Under the pieces are notes generated by a model that ran no database searches, was not told the DNA's origin, and worked only from the letters and a program-made list of their open reading frames with translations. Below are positions 40,412 through 41,478 of a stretch of 41,478 nt of DNA, piece after piece. How positions within the stretch are numbered: position 1 is the first letter of the stretch; each line of letters starts with the position of its first letter. The position numbers and the translations under genes were made by a program. Origin of the DNA: Bacteroidota bacterium (GTDB lineage: Bacteria; Bacteroidota; Bacteroidia; J057; JAJTIE01); contig JAHBTG010000019.1 of NCBI GenBank assembly GCA_019638695.1, positions 1 to 41,478 on the forward strand, given 5' to 3'.

Positions 40412-41478
40412 AAGGATCTTCTACCCCCTCCACCCGGCCGACGGTACTATGCACCGTTCCGTCAGGTAACAGGGTTTCCAGTGTATCCCCGGCCTTTAGC
40501 TGCTGTATGGAACGGAGACGCCTGCCCTGGCGCAACGTAAGGCTATAGCCCTGAGCCAGCATACCGCGCACATCATGCTGCTGCAGGTCCAGCCGCATTT
40601 CCTGCAAGTCCAGCTTCTCCCGGTGAAGCCGCCGGGACATGACAGCATAGATATCCGACCGGAGCCGACCCAGTTGCAGGCGGGCTTTCTGCACGGGTTG
40701 AGAAAGCGCCCAGGTCATGCGTTCGGTCATATCGTCCAGGTACTGGTGCTCATCGCGGAGACGGCGCAGGAAAAGATGACGCAGGGTCTCGCCATACTCC
40801 TGCAAGCGCATCAGCAGCTGGTCACGCTCAGGAGTGGCCAGTTCGGCAGCAGCAGTGGGCGTGGGCGCACGCACATCCGCCACAAAGTCTGCTATGGTAA
40901 AATCCGTTTCATGCCCCACGGCAGAGATCACAGGTACCGGTGCCTGGTAAATAGTATAGGCCAGTCCTTCATCATTAAAGCACCAGAGATCTTCCATACT
41001 CCCCCCACCGCGGGCCAATATGGCCACATCTACGCCCGGCAACCGGTCCAGCGCCTCAAATGCCTGCAACAAAGAAGGGACGGCTCCCGGACCCTGTACC
41101 TGTGCAGGGATCACACTCACCCTCAACGCCGGATACCGCCGCTGCAGGGTATGGAGGATATCCTGGATCACGGCACCGGTAGGGCTGGTGATAACAGCCA
41201 GGTGACGCGGCATATGCGGGAGCGGCCGCTTGTGGTCTGTGTCAAAAATACCCTCCAGCGCCAGTTTTTCCTTAAGGGCCAGGAATTGCTGGTAGAGGTC
41301 CCCCGCACCCAGGGGCTTCAGGCTGCGCACCTGGAGTTGGTAAGTGCCGCGCGGGGGGTACACCGTGAGGCTACCCGTGGCCCTTACCTGTTCTCCTTCC
41401 CGGAAAGCGAACCGGCCGCTGAAGCTGGAAGCAAACTGCACGCAGGTGATCTGAGCGCCTTCATCCTTGAGCGAAAAA
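40401..41478 (-). CDS. xseA: exodeoxyribonuclease VII large subunit (5' end outside window)
   Basis: XseA with XseB degrades single-stranded DNA. The frame stays open to the right edge (…FSLKDEGAQITCVQF), which is the end of the N-terminal OB-fold, so the start lies outside. The nuclease domain is complete in signature: LAVITSPTGAVIQDIL, VDVAILARGGGSMEDLW, CFNDEGLAYTIY, PVISAVGHETDFTIADFVAD and RAPTPTAAAELATP. A long coiled coil follows (about 205-285 of the visible part), then a C-terminal beta unit (YSLTLRQGRRLRSI, DTLETLLPDGTVHSTV). About 359 residues are visible. xseB is not upstream within the window. Confidence 0.96.
   Translation of the reverse strand, partial: FSLKDEGAQITCVQFASSFSGRFAFREGEQVRATGSLTVYPPRGTYQLQVRSLKPLGAGDLYQQFLALKEKLALEGIFDTDHKRPLPHMPRHLAVITSPTGAVIQDILHTLQRRYPALRVSVIPAQVQGPGAVPSLLQAFEALDRLPGVDVAILARGGGSMEDLWCFNDEGLAYTIYQAPVPVISAVGHETDFTIADFVADVRAPTPTAAAELATPERDQLLMRLQEYGETLRHLFLRRLRDEHQYLDDMTERMTWALSQPVQKARLQLGRLRSDIYAVMSRRLHREKLDLQEMRLDLQQHDVRGMLAQGYSLTLRQGRRLRSIQQLKAGDTLETLLPDGTVHSTVGRVEGVEDPSTF
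40403..40424 (-). terminator. hairpin overlapping the 3' end of xseA
   Basis: GTAGAAG (40408-40414) and CTTCTAC (40418-40424) pair exactly around GAT. Read on the minus strand the stem is followed by TTTTT (40407-40403) that runs into the xseA stop codon. It could be a weak terminator encoded inside the last codons. Confidence 0.45.

Noticed and set aside
1-41478. CRISPR array, insertion sequence, prophage or defence island
   Set aside because: I saw no regularly spaced repeats, transposase or integrase motifs, terminal inverted repeats or phage structural genes. The tail-fiber-like gene is a Bacteroidota surface-protein type, not part of a phage cluster.

Overview
This window is a compact, GC-rich stretch of chromosome from a member of the Bacteroidota, most likely a Chitinophagales- or Saprospiria-like lineage. 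Three things support this. Many genes are preceded by the Bacteroidota -7 box TAnnTTTG, and clear Shine-Dalgarno sites are scarce. The gene content is typical of the phylum: GldJ/K-like SUMF1 proteins, DUF3575-type barrels, tail-fiber-like repeat proteins, futalosine- or UbiQ-type UbiD, and a secreted C1 bleomycin-hydrolase-like peptidase. CarB is also of the short type. The species cannot be named from the sequence alone.

Layout. 1-2.5 kb: the end of an acyl-CoA dehydrogenase, a DUF1003 membrane protein and a SUMF1-like exported protein. 2.5-2.65 kb: tRNA-Glu(UUC) on the minus strand, behind a perfect bidirectional terminator. 2.7-5.3 kb: a polytopic membrane protein and an outer-membrane barrel. 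5.3-9.8 kb (minus): a DUF3352-like/MORN protein, the FAD-dependent heme enzyme HemG/HemY and an MFS exporter. 9.9-12.0 kb (plus): purC and agmatine deiminase aguA. 12.0-12.9 kb: a divergent DoxX/HxlR pair with a tandem palindromic operator. 13.0-16.0 kb (minus): class A penicillin-binding protein followed by ccmB. 16.1-19.3 kb: aguB, a lipoprotein and an M32 carboxypeptidase. 19.4-25.6 kb (plus): a LysE exporter, a pseudo-receiver/GAF/SpoIIE phosphatase, UbiD decarboxylase and a sodium:solute symporter. 25.6-28.4 kb (minus): carB. 28.6-34.0 kb (plus): C1 peptidase, aminotransferase, ABC exporter and dolichol-phosphate-mannose-synthase-like GT2. 34.0-36.6 kb: a small XRE regulator, a PEGA-like lipoprotein, a Rieske lipoprotein and AlkC glycosylase. 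36.6-41.5 kb: a CPBP protease overlapping cdsA, a tail-fiber-like repeat protein with a TPR partner, and xseA running off the right edge.

The content is mostly housekeeping: purine, pyrimidine, heme, quinone, polyamine, phospholipid and peptidoglycan synthesis plus DNA repair. aguA and aguB together give the agmatine-to-putrescine route, although they lie about 4 kb apart. I found no mobile element, CRISPR array, prophage or defence island, and no gene-free gap longer than 300 bases.

The most striking signals are regulatory or structural rather than a new gene cluster. At least eleven genes have a -7 promoter box ending only 4-8 nt before the start codon, which implies leaderless mRNAs. HxlR/DoxX share a two-site operator of GTTTC-N6-GAAAC palindromes. 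CcmB has no normal start codon where homology demands one. The SpoIIE-type phosphatase carries a receiver domain that has lost its phospho-acceptor Asp.
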